A DNA stretch of 5,073 nucleotides, taken from positions 1 to 5,073 of the forward strand of contig QMOF01000169.1 of the NCBI GenBank assembly GCA_003650185.1, given 5' to 3'. The stretch is from Chloroflexota bacterium (GTDB lineage Bacteria; Chloroflexota; Dehalococcoidia; UBA2247; RBG-13-53-26). Each line of letters begins with the position of its first letter. Position 1 is the stretch's first letter. Of this stretch, positions 1 to 5,073 are shown piece by piece. Under the pieces are notes generated by a model. That model did no database searches. It saw only the letters and a program-made list of their open reading frames with translations, and was not told where the DNA came from. Both the position numbers and the translations under genes were made by a program.

Positions 1-257
1 CCACCACCCCGTCGACCCCAGAAGGGGTCTCCTGCCCACCACTCCCCACCCTTCGCAGGAGGCGCTGTCCGGTGGGTCCCGCCTGGCTTCACCGAGTCCA
101 CCAGGTTGCTAGTGCAGGCCCTCTTCCTATCTTCGTGGTGCTGGTGATGCCGCATCGCTTTAGTCGCTGGGCGTTGAAAAGGAGAGAGACATTCTCAAGA
201 GTCCTGGGAAAGAGGACCACTAGCAGGAAAGAGTTATTTCTCTCCGCGCAATAATAA
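1..257. other. Intergenic region with no recognisable gene
   Basis: No convincing gene was seen here. Two + frames stay open for much of the stretch (one as far as 254, with a possible GTG start at 72), but their translations are rich in Pro, Arg and Ser, have no recognisable domain, and do not resemble the C-terminus of GatA or GatC, the usual partners of GatB. Bases 1-150 are GC-rich and contain a perfect 6-bp hairpin (14-29) and a 7-bp inverted repeat (29-35 with 55-61). Bases from about 230 onward become AT-rich and lead into the gatB promoter. It could be an upstream gene's 3' untranslated region or a structured RNA, but no known RNA family could be assigned by eye. Confidence 0.55.
14..29. 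repeat. Perfect hairpin GACCCC-AGAA-GGGGTC
   Basis: A perfect 6-bp inverted repeat is closed by a four-base AGAA loop. It directly abuts a second inverted repeat, CTCCTGC (29-35) with GCAGGAG (55-61), which has a 19-base loop. No T-run follows on the + strand, so it is not a canonical intrinsic terminator. It may be part of a structured RNA or the 3' end of an upstream transcript. Confidence 0.5.
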
Positions 258-287
258 TAGACATAGCTGAGTGGCCCGTGCTATATT
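258..287 (+). promoter_or_regulatory. Predicted sigma-70 type promoter of gatB, extended -10
   Basis: The -35 box TAGACA (258-263) matches TTGACA at five of six positions. The spacer is 18 bases. The -10 box TATATT (282-287) matches TATAAT at five of six and carries the TG dinucleotide (279-280) of an extended -10 element. AT-rich sequence (ATAATAATA) just upstream of the -35 could act as an UP-like element. Transcription would be expected to start around 293-295, only 5 to 7 bases before the gatB ATG at 300. This is a sequence-pattern prediction with no experimental support. Confidence 0.6.
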
Positions 288-299
288 AGAGCGGGTAAA

Positions 300-1763
300 A
301 TGACGTATGAAACAATTATCGGGCTGGAGGTGCATGCTCAGCTTCTGACGCGGAGCAAGATGTTCTGTCGTTGCTCGGCAGACTACGCCGACGCACCACC
401 CAACACCCACGTCTGCCCGGTGTGCCTGGGTATGCCCGGGGTACTGCCGGTCATCAACAAGAAAGCGATAGAATACGCCATCATGACAGCGCTGGCCCTG
501 AATTGCAGCATACCTCCGGTGACCAAGTTCGACCGCAAGAACTACCCCTATCCCGACCTGATGAAGGGCTATCAGATATCGCAGTATGACGCCCCGATAG
601 GCGTCGGTGGTTGGCTCACCATCGAGGTTGACGGGAGCGAGAGACGCGTCGGTGTTACCCGCGTCCACATGGAAGAAGACGTTGCCAAGATGCTGCACCG
701 CACCAGCCCTTTGGGGGAGGGGGTCAGCCTGATCGATGTCAACCGGGCCGGGGTACCCCTGATGGAGATCGTCTCCGAGCCCGACCTGCGCTCAGCGGAA
801 GAGGCCAGGCAGTACCTTATCAAGCTGCGCAGCATTCTGCGCTACCTGGGCGTATCCACCGGCAACATGGAAGAAGGTAGCTTCAGGTGCGATGCTAACG
901 TCAGCATCCGGCCCGCAGGCTCGAAGGAGGGCTTTGCCAAGGTCGAAGTGAAGAACATGAACAGCTTCAAGGCAGTGTACCGCGCCCTGGAATTCGAGGC
1001 GGTGAGGCAGAGAAAGGTGGTAGAGGAAGGCGGTCGGCTTGTCCAGGAGACCAGGGGTTGGGTGGAGGAGCGGGGTATAACCCAGTCCCAGCGCAGCAAA
1101 GAGTACGCCCACGACTATCGCTACTTCCCCGAACCCGATCTGCCACCGCTGGCGCTGAGCCGCGAGTGGGTGGAGGAGATCAGGGCACGGTTGCCGGAGC
1201 TGCCCGACGCCAGAAGGTCCCGGTTCATGTCCCAGTACGGTCTGCCGTTCTACGACGCCAACCTGCTGACCAACTCAAGGGTGCTGGCAGACTACTTCGA
1301 GGCCTGTGTCAGCACCTCCAAAGCAGGGGTCGACACAAAGAGGGCCAAGACAGTCAGCAACTGGCTGCTGGGCGACTTCGCTCGGCTGCTCAACTTGTCT
1401 GGCATTGACATCAGCCAGTCCAGGGTGACGCCTGACCAGTTGGTGGCACTGCTCGACCTGGTGGACGCGGGCACGCTCACCGGGCCAGCAGCAAAAAAGG
1501 TCTTCGAGGAGATGTTCCACACTGGCAAGCCTGCCAGGGACATTGCCGCAGAACAGGGGCTGACCCAGATCGGTGATGCCTCGGCGGTCGAAGAGGTGGC
1601 ACGCAGAGTGATCAGCGGCAACCCACAAGCGGTGGCTGACTTCAAGGCTGGCAAGGAGCAGGCAGTCAAGTTTCTGGTGGGACAGATTATGAAGGAAACG
1701 CGGGGCCGGGCCAACCCTAAGATGGCAACCGAGATACTGCGGAGAGAGCTAGAGGCGGCGTAA
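300..1763 (+). CDS. gatB: Aspartyl/glutamyl-tRNA(Asn/Gln) amidotransferase subunit B
   Basis: GatB is the tRNA-binding and kinase subunit of the cytoplasmic GatCAB complex. It activates the side chain of Glu or Asp misacylated on tRNA(Gln) or tRNA(Asn) with ATP, so that ammonia supplied by GatA converts it to Gln or Asn. The 487-residue product is of full family length. The N-terminus has the GLEVH motif (8-12), a C-x-C plus C-x2-C set (C23, C25, C39, C42) as in zinc-binding GatB proteins, the conserved FDRKNYPYPDLMKGYQ block (77-92), HMEED (123-127) and the GatB signature IDVNRAGVPLMEI (145-157). The C-terminal part is the YqeY-like helical tail, ending in NPKMATEIL. ATG 300 is the only usable start, because an in-frame TAG lies at 264-266. 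No Shine-Dalgarno sequence precedes it and the predicted promoter lies almost on the start, so translation may be leaderless. No gatA or gatC is visible, so GatCAB genes seem to be split in this genome. Confidence 0.97.
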   Translation: MTYETIIGLEVHAQLLTRSKMFCRCSADYADAPPNTHVCPVCLGMPGVLPVINKKAIEYAIMTALALNCSIPPVTKFDRKNYPYPDLMKGYQISQYDAPIGVGGWLTIEVDGSERRVGVTRVHMEEDVAKMLHRTSPLGEGVSLIDVNRAGVPLMEIVSEPDLRSAEEARQYLIKLRSILRYLGVSTGNMEEGSFRCDANVSIRPAGSKEGFAKVEVKNMNSFKAVYRALEFEAVRQRKVVEEGGRLVQETRGWVEERGITQSQRSKEYAHDYRYFPEPDLPPLALSREWVEEIRARLPELPDARRSRFMSQYGLPFYDANLLTNSRVLADYFEACVSTSKAGVDTKRAKTVSNWLLGDFARLLNLSGIDISQSRVTPDQLVALLDLVDAGTLTGPAAKKVFEEMFHTGKPARDIAAEQGLTQIGDASAVEEVARRVISGNPQAVADFKAGKEQAVKFLVGQIMKETRGRANPKMATEILRRELEAA

Positions 1764-1994
1764 ATGGAGACTTATCTCAGCATAGCCCAAATAATGGTGG
1801 CCGTGGTGCTGATCGGGGTCATCCTGCTCCAGGTGAGGGGTGGGGGCCTGGGAGGCATTTTCGGTCAGCCGGATAGCACCTACCGTGCTCGCAGGGGCGT
1901 GGAAAAGACCCTGTTCCAGTTCACCATCGCTCTGGCCGTTGTGTTCATTATCCTGGCTATACTATCAACCCTTGAGCGCTCCGGCCGCCTGTAG
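1764..1994 (+). CDS. secG: Preprotein translocase subunit SecG
   Basis: SecG is the small auxiliary subunit of the SecYEG channel in the cytoplasmic membrane, where it helps SecA-driven protein export. The 76-residue product shows the family layout: a first membrane helix (about 4-24), a cytoplasmic loop with the hallmark LLQVRGGGLGGIFG (21-34), and a second helix (about 49-69), ending in a short basic tail. The length is typical of compact SecG proteins. The ATG follows the gatB stop with no gap (TAAATG), and a GAGG lies 8 bases upstream inside the gatB end, which supports this start and suggests translational coupling. It is most likely transcribed from the gatB promoter. Confidence 0.93.
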   Translation: METYLSIAQIMVAVVLIGVILLQVRGGGLGGIFGQPDSTYRARRGVEKTLFQFTIALAVVFIILAILSTLERSGRL

Positions 1995-2009
1995 CTGCGC
2001 GAGGCGGCA

Positions 2010-2825
2010 ATGGTCATCACCCTCACTACCGACTTTGGCTTTCAGGATGCCTATGTGGCGGCCATGAAGGGCGTCATCCTGGACATAAACCCCAAGGCTG
2101 TCATCGTAGACATCTGCCACTCAGTCCAGCCGCAGAACATCGGTCAGGCAGCCTTCTTGCTGAGCACGGCCTACTGCTATTTCCCCAAGGAGACCATTCA
2201 CGTGGTAGTGGTCGACCCCGAGGTGGGCAGCCAGCGCCGGGCCATTGTGCTGAAGGCTCACGAAGCTTGCTTCGTCGCCCCAGACAACGGCGTGCTGAGC
2301 TACGTGGTGCGGGACGCCTCCGACGAAGGTCTCTTCCAGGGAGGCGAGACCACCGCTCTTCCAAGGGGCGTGGAGGCGGTGGAGATTGCCAATCCCAGGT
2401 TCTGGCGTCACCCGGTGAGCACTACCTTCCACGGGCGCGATATCTTCGCTCCGGTGGCAGCCCACCTGTCCCTCGGTATCGCCTTGCAGGAGTTGGGCAA
2501 AGCCATCGCCAGTGTCAGGGTGTTGCCCCTCCCCCGGCCTCACCCCACCGCAGAAGGTGCCCTGACAGGGCACGTGCTTCACGTCGACGGCTTCGGCAAC
2601 GTGATCACCAACCTGCGCCAGCAAGACCTGGGGGTGGGGATATCCAGGGTACAGGTTGGCGGGCGCCACGTGGGGTTGGTAGGAACGACCTACGCCTCCG
2701 CCGCACCTGGCCAGCCGGTGGCTCTCATAGGCAGCAGCGGGTACCTGGAAATCGCGGTGAGGGACGGGAGCGCTGCGTCCATGCTCGGCGTTGCCGTCGG
2801 GGATGAAGTCACCGTCTACACCTGA
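2010..2825 (+). CDS. S-adenosyl-L-methionine hydroxide adenosyltransferase (SAM hydrolase, DUF62 family)
   Basis: Members of this family use water (hydroxide) to split SAM into adenosine and L-methionine, and are structurally related to the fluorinase and chlorinase. The 271-residue product is full length. The N-terminal domain has TTDFGFQDAYVAAMKG (6-21). The expected catalytic triad is in place: D69, R76 in the segment VDPEVGSQRR, and H141 in FHGRDIFAPVAAHL. The C-terminal domain has HVDGFGNVITNL and the adenine-binding SSGYLEIAVRDGSA. The usual DPGVG reads DPEVG here (E71), a one-base difference from Gly. The length and intact Asp-Arg-His triad argue for hydrolase rather than halogenase. 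It starts 15 bases after secG, with GAGG 5 bases before the ATG, so it is probably the third gene of the gatB transcript. The physiological role of the family is poorly defined; SAM or adenosine homeostasis is inferred. Confidence 0.92.
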   Translation: MVITLTTDFGFQDAYVAAMKGVILDINPKAVIVDICHSVQPQNIGQAAFLLSTAYCYFPKETIHVVVVDPEVGSQRRAIVLKAHEACFVAPDNGVLSYVVRDASDEGLFQGGETTALPRGVEAVEIANPRFWRHPVSTTFHGRDIFAPVAAHLSLGIALQELGKAIASVRVLPLPRPHPTAEGALTGHVLHVDGFGNVITNLRQQDLGVGISRVQVGGRHVGLVGTTYASAAPGQPVALIGSSGYLEIAVRDGSAASMLGVAVGDEVTVYT

Positions 2826-2860
2826 CCAGACACCATTGTGGGGGCTGGTCCTTCTTCCTT
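2824..2860 (+). terminator. Possible intrinsic terminator of the gatB-secG-SAM hydrolase transcript
   Basis: GACCAG (2824-2829) pairs with CTGGTC (2845-2850), and an inner CCA/TGG pair (2833-2835 with 2839-2841) closes a three-base loop. The hairpin is followed by CTTCTTCCTT, a pyrimidine-rich rather than pure T tail. It begins in the stop codon of the preceding gene and sits between convergent genes, which is the expected place for a terminator. The interrupted stem and imperfect tail keep the call moderate. Confidence 0.45.
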
Positions 2861-2873
2861 GGAGGCAAAGCGG

Positions 2874-2905
2874 GGCACCGTATACAGTGCGGATGGCCCG
2901 GTGCC
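2874..2905. repeat. Perfect 7-bp inverted repeat in the convergent gap
   Basis: GGCACCG (2874-2880) and CGGTGCC (2899-2905) are exact reverse complements around an 18-base loop. The repeat lies in the 165-base gap (2826-2990) between the 3' ends of the SAM hydrolase and YbjQ-family genes. On the - strand it is followed by CCGCTTTGCC, with no clear T-run. It could help end transcription of the - strand block. Apart from this, a small CCGC/GCGG hairpin near 2965-2978 and the candidate terminator, no further feature was seen in the gap. Confidence 0.4.
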
Positions 2906-2990
2906 AGCGCACACCATGGATCCCCTGGAGAGAGCAGGCGCGCATATTGCCGCAGTGGCTCAGGCCGCTGTTGTGCGGTGGGCCAGACCC

Positions 2991-3305
2991 TTACTCCACC
3001 TTGACGGCTGTGCCGTAGACCAGGATCTCCGCGGCGCCGGACATTATCATTGACGTGGCTATTCTGACCCCCACTATGGCGTTGGCCCCCAGAGCTTCCG
3101 CCTCAGCCACCATCCTCTGAATGGCCTGCTCCCTGGACTCGCCCATGAGCTTGCTGTACTCAGGGATCTCGCCGCCAATGAGGTTGCGCAACATCGCCGT
3201 GATGTCCCGCCCAACATGCCTGGCCCTGATAGCGCTCCCGCGCACCAGCCCGTACGTCTGGGCTATTCGCTTGCCTTCTATGTGGTCAGAGGTGGTGATA
3301 AGCAT
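2991..3305 (-). CDS. YbjQ/UPF0145 family protein (DUF74)
   Basis: This 104-residue protein matches the YbjQ family over its whole length (E. coli YbjQ is about 107 residues). It shows the early glycine-rich GLVRGSAI (19-26), the GGEIPEYSKLM segment (44-54), a helix with the REQAIQRMVAEAEALGANAIVGVR pattern (split at 58-70 and 71-81), and the closing YGTAVKV (97-103). The family forms small oligomeric domains, is often labelled putative heavy-metal binding, and has no proven biochemical role. No Cys is present, so metal binding by thiols is not supported. The ATG overlaps the stop of the upstream membrane-protein gene by one base (TGATG), and an excellent AAGGAGG lies 10 bases before it, so the two are almost certainly co-translated. 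Confidence 0.88.
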   Translation of the reverse strand: MLITTSDHIEGKRIAQTYGLVRGSAIRARHVGRDITAMLRNLIGGEIPEYSKLMGESREQAIQRMVAEAEALGANAIVGVRIATSMIMSGAAEILVYGTAVKVE

Positions 3306-3547
3306 CAGTACTTTACCTCCTTGAACTCATCATCCTTGCCCCTGGCAGCCCGGTACCTCTCCCAGGCGGTTGTCATAAGCAGCAGGACTATCCCGGCAAT
3401 GACCACGCCAGCGGCAATCCTGAAGCCAAGAGAGATCAAGGACGTAGCAAAGAACCACTTCAGGAAGAAGCCGAGGCCAGCCAGGACGCCGCCAACAATG
3501 AGAAGGAACGCCGTTCTTTGTATTACCTGCACCAACCTGCTCTCCAT
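3305..3547 (-). CDS. Small two-helix membrane protein of unknown function
   Basis: The family was not recognised. The 80-residue product has a short polar N-terminus with basic residues, two hydrophobic segments (about 13-33 and 40-61) separated by a very short turn, and a charged C-terminal tail (63-80) rich in Arg, Lys, Asp and Glu. The helical hairpin would place both ends on the same side of the membrane, probably the cytoplasm because both are basic. No signal peptidase or lipoprotein motif is seen. It starts 48 bases after cysS without a visible promoter between them, and its upstream GGAG is 12 bases from the ATG, so initiation may be weak or may depend on read-through from cysS. It overlaps the YbjQ-family gene by one base, which supports it being a real gene and a partner. 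Confidence 0.75.
   Translation of the reverse strand: MESRLVQVIQRTAFLLIVGGVLAGLGFFLKWFFATSLISLGFRIAAGVVIAGIVLLLMTTAWERYRAARGKDDEFKEVKY
3316..3322 (-). promoter_or_regulatory. Strong Shine-Dalgarno site for the YbjQ-family gene
   Basis: AAGGAGG on the - strand lies inside the last codons of the membrane-protein gene, 10 bases before the ATG at 3305-3303. It fixes that start and permits both coupled and independent initiation. Confidence 0.75.
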
Positions 3548-3595
3548 TCTACGTCGATACTCCGGCAGCCTGCTCCCCGGGCGACCTCTGCCAGG

Positions 3596-4960
3596 TTACG
3601 CTTGCCTCCGGCGCCAGACCGTGCCCGTTGGCGTGTCCTCAATGGCAATGCCCAGCTCCTCCAGCGAAGACCGGATGCTGTCAGCTAGGTGCCACAGCTT
3701 TTCCTTTCTGAGCTCACTCCTGACGGAGACAAGAAGCTCAATGAAGGGCTGTGCAGCCAGGCTGATCTCCCGCTCTTCGAGGCTCAGGCCGAGTACACCA
3801 GCCAGCTCCAGCAATGTCTCCCGTGCCTGCTGCACGTCGCCATCTTCGGTGCGGGCCCGGTTGATGTCCCGGGCCAGGCTAAACAGCACGGCGACAGCCT
3901 GGGCTGTGTTGAAATCATCGTCCATAGCCTCGATGAACCCCTGCCGGTAACGGGCCACGTCAATCCCAGCCGCACCCTGGCCGCCTTCACTACTGCGGAG
4001 CGCCTGACGCAGCCTTTCTGCCCCCCTCTCGGCAGCCTCCAGCCCCTGCTCGCTGAAGCTGAGAGGGCTGCGGTAGTGTGAGGTGAGGATAAAGAGCCGA
4101 ATGGCATCGGGGCTGAAGCGCTCCAGCGCCTCCTTTACCGTGACCAACACGCCCAGAGACTTGCTCATCTTCTCCTCCCCGAGCTGCACCAGGCCATTAT
4201 GCATCCAGAACCTGACGAAGGGGACCACGCCGGTGAAGCTCTCCGACTGGGCTATCTCGTTCTCGTGGTGGGGGAAGATGAGGTCGCGTCCGCCGCCGTG
4301 GATGTCCAGGGTCTCGCCCAGATACTTGAGGGACATGGCGCTGCATTCGATGTGCCACCCTGGCCTGCCCTTACCCCACGGGCTGTCCCAGGACGGCTCT
4401 CCGGGCTTGGCCGCTTTCCATAGTGTGAAGTCCAGGGGATGCTCTTTCTCGGCGCCTGCCTCCACCCGCGCCCCAGCCTGCAAGGCGTCCAGGTCCTGGT
4501 GGCTCAGCTTGCCGTAGTCGGGGCAACTCTTCACCCTGAAATAGACACTGCCCTCGGCTTCGTAGGCATGTCCTCTGTCCACCAGGCCCTGCACCATCTC
4601 GACGATCTTGGGAATCTCCTCGGTGGCCCTGGGGTAGATGTCGGCCCTCCTGATATTCAGCGCGTCCATGTCGACAAAGTACTGGTCTATGAACTTCTGG
4701 GCCAGCTCACTGGGAGGAATGCCCATCTGGTGGGCGCGGTCGATTATCTTGTCATCAACATCGGTGAAGTTCTGTACGTACTTGACCCGATAGCCCTTGA
4801 ATTCCAGGTAGCGGCGCACCACATCGAAGGTGATGTAGCTCATGGCATGGCCGATATGACACTCGGAGTAGGGCGTGACTCCGCAGACATACATCTTGAC
4901 CACGTCGCCCTTTGGTGCGAACTCCTCCTTCTGCCCCGATAGCGTATTGAATATCTTCAC
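3596..4960 (-). CDS. cysS: Cysteinyl-tRNA synthetase
   Basis: This class I synthetase charges tRNA(Cys) with cysteine in the cytoplasm. With the GTG start at 4960 the product is 454 residues, close to E. coli CysRS (461). The zinc ligands align as C26 (YVCG), C206 (WHIEC), H231 and E235 (FPHHENE), with the same 25- and 4-residue spacings as in E. coli. The ATP-binding HIGH motif is at 35-38, NFTDVDDKII at 64-73 and KMSKS at 264-268. The remaining C-terminal part fits the helical DALR and anticodon-binding region. The frame is open upstream to an ATG at 5044, but those 28 codons overlap the ispF C-terminus in another frame and do not look like CysRS. The GTG is preceded by AAGGAG at a spacing of 5 bases and the protein then begins VKIFNTLSG, as the family does. 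It is probably in an operon with ispF. Confidence 0.96.
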   Translation of the reverse strand: MKIFNTLSGQKEEFAPKGDVVKMYVCGVTPYSECHIGHAMSYITFDVVRRYLEFKGYRVKYVQNFTDVDDKIIDRAHQMGIPPSELAQKFIDQYFVDMDALNIRRADIYPRATEEIPKIVEMVQGLVDRGHAYEAEGSVYFRVKSCPDYGKLSHQDLDALQAGARVEAGAEKEHPLDFTLWKAAKPGEPSWDSPWGKGRPGWHIECSAMSLKYLGETLDIHGGGRDLIFPHHENEIAQSESFTGVVPFVRFWMHNGLVQLGEEKMSKSLGVLVTVKEALERFSPDAIRLFILTSHYRSPLSFSEQGLEAAERGAERLRQALRSSEGGQGAAGIDVARYRQGFIEAMDDDFNTAQAVAVLFSLARDINRARTEDGDVQQARETLLELAGVLGLSLEEREISLAAQPFIELLVSVRSELRKEKLWHLADSIRSSLEELGIAIEDTPTGTVWRRRQA

Positions 4961-4965
4961 CTCTG

Positions 4966-4971
4966 CTCCTT
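4966..4971 (-). promoter_or_regulatory. Shine-Dalgarno site that fixes the cysS GTG start
   Basis: AAGGAG on the - strand begins on the last base of the ispF TGA stop (4973-4971) and ends 5 bases before GTG 4960. Its position favours this start over the longer ATG at 5044 and suggests that ribosomes finishing ispF reinitiate on cysS. Confidence 0.75.
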
Positions 4972-5073
4972 CACTGCACACGACTGCTGCCAGGGCCCCG
5001 TAAGCCTTCTCCAGCCTCGGCGCGACGGAGCAACGCCACGGCATGGGCGGCGATCCCCTTCCGCTGCCCCAGG
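4971..5073 (-). CDS. ispF: 2-C-methyl-D-erythritol 2,4-cyclodiphosphate synthase, C-terminal fragment
   Basis: Only the last 33 codons and the TGA stop are in the window; the gene enters from the right edge. The translation begins LGQRKGIAAHAVALLRRAE. It aligns with the conserved IspF C-terminus (E. coli ends GRGEGIACEAVALLIKATK), sharing the G-x3-GIA-x2-AVALL pattern. It then carries about 14 extra residues rich in Gly, Arg and Ser. IspF forms the cyclic diphosphate intermediate of the MEP isoprenoid pathway. The stop lies 10 bases before the cysS GTG. The ispF-cysS order is known from other bacteria, which supports the call, but it rests on a short segment. Confidence 0.72.
   Translation of the reverse strand, partial: LGQRKGIAAHAVALLRRAEAGEGLRGPGSSRVQ

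Noticed and set aside
50..120. Possible T-box leader or cobalamin riboswitch, from GGTGGGTCCCGCC and a nearby CCACCAGG.
   Set aside because: The T-box core (GGTGG-N-ACCGCG) is not matched exactly, and no specifier stem, AGTA loop or terminator was found. The ordered conserved blocks of the cobalamin riboswitch are also missing.
72..254. A 60-codon + strand open frame starting at GTG.
   Set aside because: It has no recognisable domain, shows low-complexity Arg/Ser/Pro composition, lacks a good ribosome site, and ends just before the gatB promoter; it reads as chance.
2010..2825. Fluorinase or chlorinase identity for the SAM-cleaving enzyme.
   Set aside because: The Asp-Arg-His triad of the hydroxide adenosyltransferases is intact, the length fits that group, and there is no halogen-metabolism gene nearby.
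2121..2945. A 274-codon - strand open frame opposite the SAM hydrolase gene.
   Set aside because: It lies almost wholly antisense to a well-supported gene, and its translation resembles no family and has unusual composition, as expected of a shadow frame in GC-rich DNA.
3548..3595. Terminator between cysS and the membrane-protein gene (CTGGCAG pairing with CTGCCGG on the - strand).
   Set aside because: The stem has a wobble pair and a 19-base loop, and is not followed by a T-run, so co-transcription is the simpler reading.
3216..3950. A 244-codon + strand open frame spanning the ybjQ-like, membrane-protein and cysS regions.
   Set aside because: It is antisense to three - strand genes with motif or overlap support, and is Ser/Arg-rich without any recognisable domain.

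Overview
The window looks like ordinary bacterial chromosome from a GC-rich genome, read here as core housekeeping DNA rather than a mobile or accessory region. No transposase, integrase, phage gene, CRISPR array, rRNA or tRNA was recognised. The lineage cannot be fixed by reading alone. The ispF-cysS adjacency and the style of the proteins fit Chloroflexota of the Dehalococcoidia type, where I recall an ispD-ispF-cysS order. That is an inference, not a call.

There are two convergent gene blocks. On the + strand, after about 260 bases with no recognisable gene, a well-formed extended -10 promoter lies directly against gatB (glutamyl/aspartyl-tRNA amidotransferase subunit B). It is followed without a gap by secG (Sec translocon subunit) and, 15 bases on, by a SAM hydroxide adenosyltransferase (DUF62 / SAM hydrolase). 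These three are probably one transcript, ending in a hairpin with a pyrimidine-rich tail over the last stop codon.

On the - strand, the window opens inside the C-terminus of ispF (isoprenoid synthesis). It continues with cysS (cysteinyl-tRNA synthetase, GTG start), an unrecognised 80-residue two-helix membrane protein, and a YbjQ/UPF0145 family protein coupled to it by a TGATG overlap. The two blocks meet across about 165 bases (2826-2990) that hold only inverted repeats.

The blocks mix translation (GatB, CysRS), protein export (SecG), SAM turnover and isoprenoid synthesis, with no single pathway. The points most worth a second look are the predicted near-leaderless gatB mRNA, the coupled membrane protein plus YbjQ pair, the structured but unassigned 5' region, a Gly-to-Glu change in the SAM hydrolase active-site motif, and the true cysS start. 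I did not find convincing evidence of a new multi-gene system.
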